DNA from: Lotus japonicus
Lineage: Eukaryota; Streptophyta; Magnoliopsida; Fabales; Fabaceae
Direction: 5' to 3'
Assembly (NCBI RefSeq): GCF_012489685.1
Contig: NC_080041.1
Coordinates: 103,137,760 to 103,201,759, forward strand
Length of the DNA: 64,000 nucleotides
Shown piece by piece: positions 21,432 to 33,706 of this stretch. A program made the translations under genes and the position numbers. Within the stretch, counting starts at the first letter, position 1. Each line of letters starts with the position of its first letter. The notes beneath the pieces are model-generated. The model searched no databases and was not told where the DNA came from. It saw nothing but the letters and a program-made list of their open reading frames with translations.

Positions 21432-21515
21432 CAGGGTCGGCCCTGGGCCTGTACAAGTAGGCCCACAGCCCAGGGCCTCCAAAAAGAAGGGGCCCAAAAA
21501 AAAATCCCATTAAAC
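21432..21515. mobile_element. hAT-type terminus remnant
   Basis: The segment begins cagggtcggccctgggcctg and contains internal inverted ggcccagggcc words followed by ggggccc. CAGGG...GGCCCTG ends are typical of plant hAT elements. I found no matching opposite end or target duplication, so only one terminus is called. Confidence 0.45.
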
Positions 21516-21570
21516 TTTCCCCTAAAATACAATTTAGTAATAATAATTAATGTTCAAGATGTTATTAATG

Positions 21571-21645
21571 ACTTGAGCTGGTCTAGTGGTTAGTAACTGT
21601 ATATGTTACTTTAATATACCGAGTTCAAATCTCACATTTTGGCTA
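21571..21645 (+). mobile_element. tRNA-derived SINE-like head
   Basis: An A-box-like gctggtctagtgg (21577-21589) and a B-box-like gagttcaaatct (21621-21632) are spaced as in tRNA genes. The sequence does not fold into a recognisable tRNA, so a SINE promoter region is more likely. No 3' tail was identified. Confidence 0.45.
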
Positions 21646-22142
21646 GGAAGGAGGCGCATGAAGTTCTTTGATGTCTTCTTATGTTCGCCATAATAGAGAT
21701 AGATGGGATACATCTGATCCAGATGACGCCAATATTATGGTAAGGTATTATAAGATTGGAACAATATTTGGCTTAGGGTTGTACATGTTGAAGGGATGCT
21801 TTGTTGCTTCGCTCCTTCGTGGAGGGACTCCTCTTCTCGAATTCAGCGATCATGTGGTATAGGAGGGGGCCAAGACACTCAACGCCCAAATCAAAAAAGT
21901 TGAGGGAAAAATAAGGATTATAGCTAAAAGGTAGCTAGCGTGTCATGAGGAGTATTCTCTGATATGTACTTAACACGAGTAACAAATTAAATTTGGAAGG
22001 ACTCGTGCCAAAATATGATAATATAACTTTTTTTTTTTGGTAAACCAAAGTAGTAGTAAAGAGATACTAGAGGTATCTAATTCTAAACCCAAAGAATTAT
22101 AAAGAAAGAAATGTAACAATAAGAAAGCTAAAACAAATATTA
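21646..22142. other. Unassigned sequence with one short open frame
   Basis: An open frame at 21668-21862 (64 codons) has an ordinary amino-acid mix but no recognisable family. The rest is AT-rich with no identified element. Confidence 0.35.
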
Positions 22143-22704
22143 TTCCCTCTGTTCCAGAAAAATTGTTTCAGTCATTCTTTAATTTTTTTAAAAAAGTTTG
22201 TTGTTTTAGAAAATCAATGCATTTGTTTCTAATTTTATCCATTTGTACCTTTATTCAACAAATTTTCTCTCACTAATCACATTTCATATTAAAAAACCAC
22301 AACTCTTCTCTATCAAATACAACTCTTCTCTATCAAATACACTCTTCTCTATTCAATGTAGAATTTAATATTAGCACATGCTACTAGGAAAACTAGAAAA
22401 ATGAATTTTTTCTAATACTCCGCCGTTTCAAAATAATTGTCCACAAAGAGGAGATGCACACATATTAAGAAATGCAATAATATCGTTAACTTTTTAAAAC
22501 ATATCATTTGTTTTCCTATTTTACCTTTTAAAGTGTAATTTTATCTCTCTTTATTTTTTTCTTTTCATATGAGCATTATATGTAAAATATCAATTAATGC
22601 TCAATTAAAATTATAAGCAGAAAGTTAGGAGTATTGTGAAACAAACTATCATCTTAGTTTTTGTGCCACAATCTTAAACAATAATTTTTTCTGGAATTGT
22701 ATAT
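22143..22704. mobile_element. MITE-like sequences, possibly nested
   Basis: The left end ccctctgttccagaaaaattg and the right end around 22685-22704 (caataattttttctggaattg) are imperfect inverted repeats. Inside, at about 22424, is a separate start tactccgccgtttcaaaataattgtcc typical of Mariner-type MITEs. A 20-bp unit aactcttctctatcaaatac is repeated at 22309-22350. Exact boundaries and target duplications are not resolved. Confidence 0.4.
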
Positions 22705-23944
22705 AACAATAGTACATTTCACCTTTGATTAAGGCCGAAGTACAACGGTCTCACTACATTCCAAAACAAACTTAATTTTAAATAATATACTAGCGGAATT
22801 ACCCATGCCCTGCACGGGTGACTTTTGTTATTTACAATTTAAATTTCGTGTAACGTTATGTTTTGTATCTTTTAAGTAAATATATTTTAACAATTGTTTC
22901 AATTATATGTTCTTAATAATGATAATTGTGTATTAATTTACCATAATATTTTACTTATAATTTTTTAATTATTTAAATATGAAAAAAATTAAAATTTTAA
23001 ATTATAAGACTTAAATTCACTCAAATTTTTGTATATACATTAAATCAGTATTTTTAATTTTTTAATACATGTTTAATGATTAATATTTGATTGATTATTT
23101 TTCATATCAATGTTTCTATTTATAATAACAATAACAATAATAATAATAATAATATATATGTTGATTCAAAATGTTAATTTCGAAGAGAAATCAATATGTA
23201 ACAACAAAATAAAACCCCACTAATAATAAAACTCAAATCAAATCATAGGAAAAAATCATCAGATTAATTAAACCAAAATAATAGATAATTTACGAAAATT
23301 ATTTAGATTCAAAGGCTTGTCTTATTTTTGAATAAAGTCTCACGTGACTATTACTTTTAAGTTTGAACTCGTACCCTTTTTTTGTCTTTGACTCTTCGAT
23401 CATACTTTTGGTAACCACCGCCTACCAGGGACGACGGAGGGAAAATTCATTTTATCAATCCAAGCAAATAAATTGAAGGATTTTTGTCTTTCTCCTTCAT
23501 GAATTAAAAAAGGGGGTGAAACAATATATAATGGTAAATCGAAATGTATCGGGTTAGTTTTCAGTTCCCATGTTCAAAATCAAATCGATCCAAACCAAAT
23601 CGAAAGTATTTATTTATTCAAACAACTTGTTAGAAATATATATATTTAAAGTTAAATTTTTGTGAATTTTATATATCAATATTTCCTCTAAAATAAGATG
23701 TTAATGTGAATCGAGAAAAATCATTTGCATGCTTATTTTACATAAGATATTTACATATAAAACCTTGTTAATAAAGACTCGTTTAGTATGTCGTGATGGT
23801 TTAAACTTATACAATACATTATGAGTTTATCCATTGTTTGGTGCAATATTGTATTGTATAGACTTATCCAACAATATACTCGTATACATTAAAATGATGA
23901 AATATTTAATCCACCATATAGATGAATGATAATATTGTGACATA

Positions 23945-24255
23945 TAACTTACTTGCCACCACCAGCACTCTCCACCATTGCCACTACAACTGGTATCGAT
24001 GTCATTGTTATCGCCATCGTTGTTTCTCCACCACCTCCACCACCACATGAACCACCGCCAACTCCACTCCCATAATCACCACCATCCATTGCTATCGCCA
24101 GCACCCTGCAACACTGCCACCGCCACCACCACAACCAAGTCCACCACCACACTCTCCACCTCCTCCACCCTCTACTACTACCATTATCACCATCACTTCC
24201 CTTCAGCACTGCCACATCATTGCTTTCACTACCGCTCTTATATTATATTGTCACT
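23945..24255. repeat. CCA/CAC trinucleotide-rich low-complexity tract
   Basis: Dense ccacca, caccac and ccatt words give His/Thr/Pro-rich and Gly/Trp-rich translations on opposite strands. These are composition artefacts, and I see no gene. Confidence 0.75.
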
Positions 24256-26555
24256 GCCATGAGCACAACCAACTCCCTAACCACCTTTTACCATGGAATA
24301 TGCCATTCAAATTAAAAAAACATTATTTATACTTTTCTTTTTGAAAAAAATATATATCTTTTTTTTTAAGTTAGAAGTGATATTTTGTTATTATTAGTTT
24401 TTAAGGGTATTAATAGTTATAAGGTTAAGAATATCAAATATATACAAAATAAGAAGTGAATAGCTTATTAATAATTTATTCTTAAAAGAGAATAAAAATT
24501 ATTAGTTTTTTATTTTAGTATTTTTGAGAAATATATTTTATTTTTTTCATTAGCTTTCTTAAAAGTAATATGTTTTTTTAAATAGTTAAAAAATTTAATT
24601 CTGCTTTCAATTTTTAACATGGTTCTAATGATCAAGGTTTGATATATTTTTTGTAAAACTCTTGTCTTAGGTAGCCTAGCCACTTAATAAAAATACAATA
24701 ACTAAAAGCTACTAATGAAGAAACGATGGTGTGAAAAATTTAACTAATTTTCCATATCATGTTTTAGGCTTTTACACTTCTTTTTTTCTACAGCATTCTA
24801 CACTTTTGTATACTGTAGCTTTCCACAATCTTGATGATTGCTTTTCAATGTCTCCAGGAACAATACGCATCACCTATACATCAACCCAATTTGGAACACC
24901 TGAATTTGCATCTTAAAAAATATCATCTCATCTTACTATATGATTAAGAGATTGAAGAAATATAAAACCATCAAATCAAATTTTAGCATGAAAGATGTCT
25001 CTTTTTTGTTTTCTTATTTATATTTTCAATTGACCAACAAAATAAATTTGGGATATCAAATAAGACAGAGACAAAAGGCAACTTAAATACAAAAGAGACT
25101 ACATTACACACAACTGAAAAATTTAACTATAGAGTTACCTTCATGATGATAACAGAAAATAAGAAACGCGAGATGCAAGTCTACACAACACTGGAAAACC
25201 AATATTAAAGAAAATTTTAAAAAATATAATAAAAGAGTCAACATTTCATCTTTGCATGGTGAAGATTCATATTCATCGCGAGAAAAAGAAAAACCTCGAA
25301 GATTTGAAGGAGATTGTAGTCTTAGGGTAAAACATCTAATAAATGAGAGGAAACCTTGATCTGATAATGAGTGAAAGAAATGGAGAAATGAATGATTAAA
25401 GGGAAAAGTAAAAAAGAAGAAGAAAAAGAGAGACACACCTTAAGGGGAAACGTTCCTGGCATATGAGAGAAACATACCTTATATATTGATAATTATAAAG
25501 ATTTACGTATATTTCAAATATTCATTTCAAATTTGAAATTCACTAAATATATTAATTATATAGGTATAATACAATATGATCGTAATTGTTGTCTGATTAT
25601 CATAATTGCATAATTTTAGAATTTTATTTATTTAGGGGCTAGGCCGCTCACTGTAACAAAAAAAAGATTTTTATTTATTTATAAAATTAATTAATATTTG
25701 TGAAATTAAAATTAAGAATTGCTTAATTTATATCCTTCCTTTTATAGTGTTTAAATTGATTTTAAATCATTTCATAATTTTTGAAATTATTGGAGGGAAC
25801 CCCAATTTTAATTTCGAATTTAAAATTTAAATGTTTCAATACCCTAAATATTTAAAATACAAATTACTTAAGTTATGTCATAATTTTTTTAATTTGAAAA
25901 AAAAAATCAAAGATTAGATATTTTTATCATTAATCATTAATCTCGAGTTTCATATGTTTTTATGAAATAGTTTGAGGAATTTTTTGAATTAATTTTTTTT
26001 GAATTAAAAAAATTCAATATTATTGGAACCGGGAAACTAATTTCTAAATTTTTATTTTGACATTTTAAATTAAATAGTATTAGTGATTAATGACAGGTTG
26101 GCTAGGTTCCTTTGTGTTCAGGACTTTCCATAATCGTAGCACTCTGGTAACAATCTTCCAAGCTTTATTGGTCGCAACTCTAATTTTAGAGATATGATCG
26201 ACGTTTGAATTCATTGTGTGTTATCTGTGAAGGCACTGATGTGGTGTATGAAAAAATTAAATGTTTTGCAATGAAAAACACTCTACCGTGGGGTTTTACT
26301 TTTTTTTTTGGAATGGAATGGAAAAAAAATAACGTATAATAAATGTGTTGATTACTTTTTTCTTTGAAATCACCGTATAATAAATGTATTGATTATTATT
26401 TCTCATGCATAGTATTTCGTATAATGAACAGAGGAGTATATTAGGGCTAGAATTATGATTTTGAATATATTGTAACGCATGAGTTTAATCAAGAGGATTC
26501 CACGTTAAAAAAAAAATTGAAGAGTATCAATCAAATTAAGCATTAATTTTTGTTT
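24256..26555. other. AT-rich interior of putative Helitron B, no gene seen
   Basis: The sequence has a very high A+T content with long T and A runs. Open frames such as 25104-25436 (minus) are driven by a poly-Phe run and have no family resemblance. Confidence 0.55.
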
Positions 26556-28704
26556 AAAATAGGAAAAAAATCAAATTTAGGTAGTGATTGGTGAAGCTTA
26601 ATAATGATTATGGAGAAACTTAATAATGGTTGTTTAAAATAGAAAAATATTTGAAATTCGAATGACTTTTTTAATATAGTTGTATTTTTAAATAAAATAA
26701 AAAACGAAATTTTAATGTCAATATATTTCTTCACTAATATATGTGTTTTTTTTAATTATTTAATTATTATTTTAATATATATTTTTCGGTAATATTTGTA
26801 AAAACAAATACACATAAAATAAAATAAAATTAATATGTTCAAATCCTTAATTTCATAAAATTGTTAAATGTATAGTTTTAAATTTAATTTATAATTTTTC
26901 ATTATTTATTTATAATTTTAAAACATTATGTAATTATTATTTCAAAAGCATTGTTGTAGTAATTTTGTATAAAACAAATCTGGGTTTCAATCATTTTTTT
27001 TGTTAATATCTCTTTTTACATAATAAAAAAATCCATTTATTATGCACAATTTTTTCCGGATTATTTAATTTAATGAGTGTTTGGAATCTTTTTTGCAATG
27101 GTTTAAAAAATATGATTATAAAAGAAAACAGAAAATTAAAATTGTAATTAAATTAGACCACAATAATTAAGGTGAGTTATGACTCATGATAGTATGTTGT
27201 GAAAAAAATGTAGATAGGATTTTTTTTCTTGGAGGGAAAATGGATGACTTAGAGGGTGCCATGTGTCATAGGTTTTCTAGAAGAAAACCTTATTTTCATA
27301 TATATATAGATTTGAAATTTATGTAGTGATTGGAGAAACTTAATAATGAGTATGGAGAAACCTAATAATGATTGTTTTAATTGTTGTTTAAAATAGGAAA
27401 AAAAATTGAAAATTAAATGACTTTTTTTAATATAGCTGTATTTTAATATATATAAAAAACGACATATGAATGTCAATATTTTTTTCATTAATATATCTTT
27501 ATTTTTTAAATTAATGAATTATTATTTTAATATTTTTGTTTTTTGATAATATTTGTAAAAACAAATCTGGATTTCATGCTATTTTTTCGTATATCAGTTT
27601 TTTTAAGACCTTATTCAATTAAAATGTCCAAATTCTTAATTTCATATAATTGTTAAATGTATAATTTTTCATTATTTATTTAATATTTTAAAAAATTATG
27701 CAATTATTATTTTCAAATCTTTATTTTCGTATTATTTAATTCAATGAGTGTTAGGCATTATTTTTGCAATGTTTTCAAAATTATGGTTATAAAAGAAAAC
27801 TGAAAATTAAAATGTAATAAATTAGACCACAATAATTAAGGTGAGTTATGATTGAATGTTGTGACAAAAAAGTAGATTGATTTTTTTTCTTGGAGGGAAA
27901 ATGGATAACTTTGGAGGTGTCATGTGTCATAGATTTCTAGAAGAAAACCTTCTTTTCATATGATGCAATCAATTTTAGGATTGATGGTTATTAAAAATAG
28001 GAAAACATTTATAATTTATGTACAAACTTTATGATTTTGACCGAATTAACAATGGCTGTTTAAATTAAAAAAAAAACAATAGATTTTTTTTAAATAGAAA
28101 TTTTTTTAAAATTATTTGAATGAATTTTTTTAATATACTTGTATTGCAAATCATCTTTTCTTTGGTATTATTTTAAAAGCTGTGTTTTATTTTTTTTGCA
28201 AATAAATAGTGTTAAACATGGGGTTGAAGTTGAACTTATAATTTTGCACTATTTATTTATACTGTTAAAACATCATGAGATTTTTATTTTAACAGCTGTG
28301 TTGTAGTTATTTTGTATAAAAAAAAAAGCTGGGTTAATATTTATAGATTTGATGTAAAAAAAATTAATAAAAAAGAATCTGGGTTTTGTATGTTAGGCAT
28401 GTGTTTCATTCCTAAATATTTTTTTTGAATCCGTATTGTTTAATAAAAAAATAAAAAAATTATTTTCAATCCCTATTGTTTAATTTTTTGAATGTTAGGC
28501 ACGTGTTTTGTAATTGTTTCTATTTTATGTTTATCAAAGAAAACTGAAAATTAAATTAAATAACAATAATTATGTGAGTCATGTGGTTTTATGTTGGAAA
28601 AAAAAAAGGAAGGATTTTTTTTTTTGAAGGGAAACTGGAAGAATTTTGGGGTGCCATGTGGCATAGGCTTCTAGAAGGAAACATTATTTTCATATATATA
28701 TAGA
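26556..28704 (-). repeat. Repeated Helitron 5'-end units
   Basis: Three diverged units of about 650-750 bp end at roughly 27310, 27963 and 28704. Each contains the words gtagtgattgg...aacttaataatg, a tgtcaatat...ttcattaatata block, and a common end with ggtgccatgtgtcata and ctagaagaaaacc next to tttcatatatatata. The first two are the best matched. They look like tandem copies of the 5' end of one Helitron family with no 3' hairpins between them. Confidence 0.65.
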
Positions 28705-28771
28705 TATGTCATGGAGATAATGTAGAATGCTTTATTGTCAAAAAAAAAAAAAAACAGAGAATGCTTTTGAA

Positions 28772-29987
28772 CAGTGTTATCAGACTCGGACCGGTGATCG
28801 ACTCGGTCGAGGCACTGGGTCAATGAGTCAATGGTTCAACCACTGGGTCATTGGTTGAACCGTTTGACTCGGTTGACAATAAATAAAAAAATTATCCCTT
28901 CATCTAATCTTCACTCTCATCTTCAACATCAACACCAATTCTAAACCCAACAACCTTTTTATTTTTGAAAGGCCAAATATAACAGAACCCTTGTGAACAA
29001 CAAAGCAAACTCCTTAGCAGATTCCAAGCAAATTTCTTCACGTTTCAATATTACTTCAATCTAAATTGGCGATGGATGCAGTGAACACCGCTCTCTCCAA
29101 CCAATTATAATAGCATCTCTCAAGCTTGCCCCTAACTCCAGAAACCAAAAACCCAGAAATAGTGCTTCTTTTGCCCCTAACCCTCATATTCTTCATCCTA
29201 AAATAGAAACAACAAACACAATTTCAAGAACACCAAAACAGTAAACACAAAGACTTATTCCAGAAAACACAAACAGGAAAAAGATGATTATTAGTGAAAG
29301 AAAAAGGATGATTTTTCAGAATGTCAATTTCAAAAAAACACAAACAGAATCACCACACAACCTCAACCTTCATCCCCACCTGCGACTGAAACCCCACCCC
29401 CACCCCTACCTGCAACCAAAACATCCACCCCCACCTGCAACCCTAAACCTACACCCCAAAACCCTCCAAACCCAGGTGCGAATCGAGGTCCCCAGGGTAG
29501 ATCTGGTCCAAATCGAGGTCCTCGTACCTTGGTGTTGCTGTGAATCGAGATCCCCCTTGGTGCTGCTGTGAATCGCAGAGGAAATTGCTCGCTCTCTCGA
29601 CCCTGCATCTGACCTATGCACGGTGTACGTCGAGGCTCGTCGTCGTTCATCAAGCGTCGTCTTCAGCCCTCATTCAAGTGTTGTGAGATGTAGGTAGATC
29701 CGCATCGCAATCCCTCCACCTTTCTGTCACCGTCGTTCCTCTCCTTCAAATCCTTGTCACGTTTGTTCTGTTTTTGAATTTGAGTTTTTAGTTTTTTTTT
29801 TTAAATAGCGAACCGGTCCAACGGTAAGGACCGAGTCGCCGATTTTTTGACTGAACCGGCCGGTTTTTTCCGGTTCGCAGCGGGTGGATTGCATGGCCGA
29901 TCCGATGCTCGGCTCGAACCGGCTTAGGGTCCGGTTCCCGACTCAACCGGTCAAACCGGCCGGTTCGAGCCGAGTTTTATAACACTG
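28772..29987. mobile_element. hAT-type non-autonomous element, 1,216 bp
   Basis: The ends are cagtgttat and ataacactg, extended by actcgg- and ccgg-rich inverted sequence. The 8-bp target duplication cttttgaa flanks it perfectly (28764-28771 and 29988-29995), as expected for hAT. The last 190 bp are full of ccggttcg and accggccggt words. The central 29050-29780 is C/T-rich with short open frames but no transposase. It is non-autonomous and fairly young, since the duplication is intact. Confidence 0.88.
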
Positions 29988-29995
29988 CTTTTGAA

Positions 29996-30769
29996 CATTT
30001 GGAGGCTCATTCAATTTTTTGAATTTATTCAACGTTGTTACTTTGCACAAAGGATTTAAGGTAACATAACTAATACAACAATTTCAACAGTATCATGACA
30101 CTATGTATAAAATATCATTATGTAAGACAAATAATAATATTTAAATGACACCCGACAAATTTTATGGCGCATCGTAGGATCCGCCAAACTTGTCATTATC
30201 TCATAAAAGTTACAGTAGTAATCAGGATTTGTTATTGAAATTAAGTAAGATCTACCCAATTGTTAGTTTGTTTCACAAGGCACGCACCAATTCAATACTG
30301 ACATGACCTAATAGCTCTTGCTCTGCCACTAGCTAGTGTGATGGTGCGGGCCAGGAGAAGAAGAAAATCACGACGATCGATCTAATCTATGTCTCCACCT
30401 CGTTGTCTCGAGGAGTTTCAAGCAATCCAAAGCATCTAAAGACCTTTAAAAGGCAAATAATATTATGTGATGGATCTTTTCTAAATATATTCACTCTAGT
30501 TAGTTCTTCTTTTTTTCCAAAAAATAAAATCATTAGGCTGATCAATCATATTTAATTTAGGTTCAATTTCAAAAAAAATATTATTTGAGTTCATTTTATA
30601 ATATGAACACTTATGCAAGTGTTTGAGATAATTTACTTAAATACCTTATGATATATTATAAACTGGTTGAGATCTAGGCTTCCGATGAAATACACAGGTA
30701 CTTCAAGAGTTCAAGTATGCTTACCTCATATTAAGGCTTTGGGCTATCCTTATTGCACTCCAAATAGTT
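29996..30769. other. Intergenic sequence, no gene seen
   Basis: The composition is mixed, with no open frame of note, no recognisable protein and no element terminus. Confidence 0.45.
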
Positions 30770-31130
30770 TGGGACTTGTTCCGGGTAAGAACATTGAGAA
30801 AGGGTGTAACCCCTAGAGAGAGAAGTGATTGCACTCAAGAGAGAAATCTAGTCAGAGAATAATTGAATTTCATGTGTGTATTCATAAAATGAGCCAAAGT
30901 CCCTTACAATTGGTATCTGCTACCTATTTATAGAGGTAGTGTTGGGCCCCCATATGCTAGTGTCCTTAATGGGCCGTGTGGGCCTGGCTGAACGAGGCCC
31001 AACCCTACTGGCTTGGGGACCCGCCACGGGGCGGTGTGAACCCTGGGCGTTGCCCCTCTAGGGGCTCGCCCAGTCCACAAGTCCACAAGACACCGAGCTC
31101 GAAGCATGAGAGCTAAGTGTGTCTTTAAGA
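30770..31130 (-). mobile_element. LTR-like promoter segment of a Gypsy element
   Basis: On the minus strand a TATA-like tctataaata (about 30930-30940) is followed by a C/T-rich leader with ctctctctaggggttacacc and then ttcttacccggaac. This is the usual arrangement of TATA, R/U5 and LTR end in Tat/Athila-type plant Gypsy elements. The element interior and the partner LTR are not found. The assignment to a lineage is inference. Confidence 0.4.
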
Positions 31131-32097
31131 AAACTATAACTGCCTAATGCTTATCCATCGTGTATGCAAAAAATCCAAGTCGCCAACATGTCGTGAAAAG
31201 ATGAAGGGCGAGCGCCCTTGGTCCGCAAGTCCACAAGCTCGAAGCAGGAGAGCGAAGTGTGTCTTCAAAATGTGACCGCCAATCTCTGTCCCCTTGTGAT
31301 TCCCCTAGCAGGTCGCCCGTTGCCACTTTCCACTTGGTACGGCGTTCCTCGGCTGGCGGTTCCGACCAACGCGCAGGAACTATTCCCAAGCTTCTAGCTG
31401 CAATAGCTTCCCCGCCTAGAAGATCACCCAACCACGCTACTTGGCGGAATCAACAAAGAATATATAAAGCGTGTAGGTCGCCGACATGGCGCGAATGAAA
31501 CACAAACCGCTAATAGGCGCAAGGAAATACACAAATACATGAATCACCCATTGACGCGGGACCTAGAAAGATGGTGTACAAACGCCTACAAGATTAAGGA
31601 GTCGTGGTGGCCCGCCACATATGACGTGACTCGCTGAATAGAAGCCGGCTCGCCCGGTGACATGGTCTCCCGCCAATCTCTCCCGCATCCGCCCCTCGTA
31701 GCATCTTCACGGATCAAGTTGCTTCCGGGGCGAGTCCCTTAATATGGTGAAAGGACTCAACCAGTCCACGAGACACCGAGCTCGAAGCATGAGAGCATAA
31801 TGTGTCTTCAAGCCGAAGTCGCCGCCGCATCGTCCTTAGGAGAAAGTCCGCCCAGCACGCATGCTCCTTCTCTCGCCAGATTCCACAAGTCCACCAGACT
31901 CCGTCCAAGTCATGAGGAGTAGGAGTGTCCTCACTCGCCGCATCGCCATCACCATCTTGCTTTAGCCTGTTTCCTAATCATCAGAGAAAAATCAACCACC
32001 AAAGATGTGCTCTTATAAATCTAAGTTAAAACCAATTTTGTCAAAGAATTTTGTGCCTTATAAGAAATTAGTTTGGCTTGCTCGCCACTCTCAGCGT
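31131..32097. other. GC-richer unassigned sequence with dispersed repeats
   Basis: The phrase accgagctcgaagca-gagag recurs at about 31090, 31235 and 31775, each time followed by tgtgtctt. Several short open frames exist but none resembles a known protein. It may be the U3 part of the LTR-like sequence just upstream. Confidence 0.4.
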
Positions 32098-32450
32098 AAG
32101 GCCGCCACCATTTTGCGGTAGGTCGCTACCCTCATTTTTGGCGGTAGGTCGCGACCCTCTTGCGGTAGGTCGCGACCCTCTTGCGGTAGGTTGCCACCAT
32201 TTTGCGGTAGGTCGCTACCCTCATTTTTGGCGGTAGGTCGCGACCCTTTAGCGGTAGGTCGCCATCCTCTTGCGGTAGGTCGCGACCCTCTTGCGGTAGG
32301 TCGCCACCCTTAGCGTCAGGTAGCCACCCTTTTGGCGACTTTTGTGTGTCTAGAATCTGAGTCTTACAGGTCGCCACCCATAGCGTTAGGTCGCCACCCT
32401 TTGGCATGTGGTCACCACCCTAGCGGTAGGTCGCCACCCTTGGTGTGATC
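32098..32450. repeat. 20-21 bp minisatellite
   Basis: About 15 units of the form ttgcggtaggtcgcgaccctc occur with variants (cgctaccc, cgccaccc, ttggcggtagg). Because the unit is often 21 bp, one minus-strand frame stays open and reads repeated VATYRKR. This is a by-product of the repeat and not evidence of a gene. Confidence 0.92.
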
Positions 32451-33640
32451 GTCCCATTTCGGGACTCAAAGTGCTTTGGGTTCCAATGGCCAGTTGGATT
32501 ACCAAAGCGGTGCTCAGTAGAATGGGCAATTTGTACCCCACACATCGCCAATGAATCCGGTTGTTACGTGGGCTTTTCCGGGGCTAATTTAGTTCATCGT
32601 GAAACTTGTTTCACTTTGTAACTAAATCGCGCCATCAGGAGCTTGTCCCACCCAATAACAAACCGCTTATGGAAGAGTCTTCCAAGCTAAACCATAATCC
32701 AATGTGCTGCATCTCATGTTGTTATCATCCTCTGCACTGTTACTCCTTCTCCTAGCAAATTGACCATGTGCACATGCCTTTCCTGAATTTCATACTTGTA
32801 TAACAGAAAGTGTAAAGGGCATTTTGGTGAAATGAGAGAACTTTATACTCTAATGTAATCAACAGATATCATTAATATCATTCTCTAGAAATGTCAAATT
32901 AAATCTGACCGTAGATGAATATTGCACTCAGAATCAGAAGGTTGATAATAGAATAAATTAACTCAGCTCCTGCAGCAACTTCATAATCATAACAATCATC
33001 CATGGTGCTAAAGAAAACCTTATTGAACATGTGAAATTCCGGCGTATCATTCCAACTCCAGCTTCTGAGCCTTGTTCGAACACCACTATTGTTTTGTTCA
33101 ACTAGCCTCCATTGCCTCAGTTTACTCAACCAAAATCAGTAATCTGCCATTTTGCTCGGCAGTCACTTGCCGCAACGCCGACACTGGACGTGCTATCACC
33201 AGCAGCAGGGAAAAGGTCATCCCTCATGGTGTTGGAAAGGACAATGTTCCTCTGTGACATTTCATCGAGCAGTTGGTGTGTCTCAACTCACCCACTCCTT
33301 CTCTTTGATCCGATTTGCTCCTCTCTGTCTGAATCAAAACTAATGAAGACAATATAACTTCTAATATCAACTTCAAAATAAGAAAATTAGGAAATACAAC
33401 AACTGAGAAGGGAATCAAATGAAAGATGGAGGAAAAGTTTGAAGGAATTGGAAAATTTGTTTGCCAGCGATCTTAACCATAGCAACGCTTTACTCACCAA
33501 ACTTCCATGGCCAAAACAAAACGTGCCGGCCAGAATTCCGCCGCCGGAGTAAAACGTGCTTGCCAGATTCCAACGCCAGCGACATTCTCTCGCCGCCGAA
33601 CTCCATCGCCAACAACACTTGCTCGCCGGCTAGCTTCAAA
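32451..33640. other. Unassigned sequence with coding-like patches
   Basis: A plus-strand patch near 32460-32580 and a minus-strand 76-codon frame at 32899-33129 have protein-like composition, but I recognise neither. No splice pattern or start could be settled. Confidence 0.3.
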
Positions 33641-33706
33641 ACGTGCTCGCCAAAGCCAACACGTGCTCGCCAAAGCAAACGTGCTCGCCAAAGCAAACGT
33701 GCTCGC
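33641..33706. repeat. 18-20 bp tandem repeat
   Basis: The unit acgtgctcgccaaagcaa starts at 33641, 33661, 33679 and 33697. The word tgctcgcc is over-represented through 33540-33760, which gives open frames on both strands by composition. Confidence 0.88.

Larger units (their letters stand above)
22790..28704 (-). mobile_element. Putative non-autonomous Helitron (Helitron B)
   Basis: The minus-strand 3' end is CTAG followed by T at 22789-22793, with a hairpin acccatgc/gcacgggt (22801-22819, one wobble pair). A minus-strand 5' end, TC followed by TATATATATATG, lies at 28704, preceded by A. The pair fits the Helitron rule of insertion between A and T. No Rep or helicase coding sequence is present in the 5.9 kb. 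The 5'-end segment is repeated at 27310 and, degenerately, at 27963. That the two ends belong to one element is inference. Confidence 0.55.

Noticed and set aside
21571..21645. tRNA gene
   Set aside because: A- and B-box-like words are present, but the acceptor and anticodon arms do not pair. A SINE head is the better reading.
23949..24262. Overlapping His/Pro-rich and Gly/Trp-rich proteins on both strands
   Set aside because: These are products of a CCA/CAC-rich low-complexity tract, open in several frames by composition.
25104..25436. 110-codon minus-strand protein
   Set aside because: It opens with a run of phenylalanine from poly-T sequence and lies in AT-rich DNA. There is no family resemblance.
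29284..29653. Pro/His-rich protein inside the hAT element
   Set aside because: It comes from repeated ccaccccca-type sequence. Both strands are open and no start or splice evidence exists.
32132..32407. Repeat protein with VATYRKR units
   Set aside because: It exists only because the minisatellite unit is often 21 bp. Where the unit is not a multiple of three, the pattern changes frame.
32445..32640. Host gene exon (frame containing QFVPHTSPMNPVVTWAFPG)
   Set aside because: It is protein-like for about 40 residues but interrupted by stops, with no clear splice sites or neighbours. It is kept only as a possible partner of the fragment at 34358.
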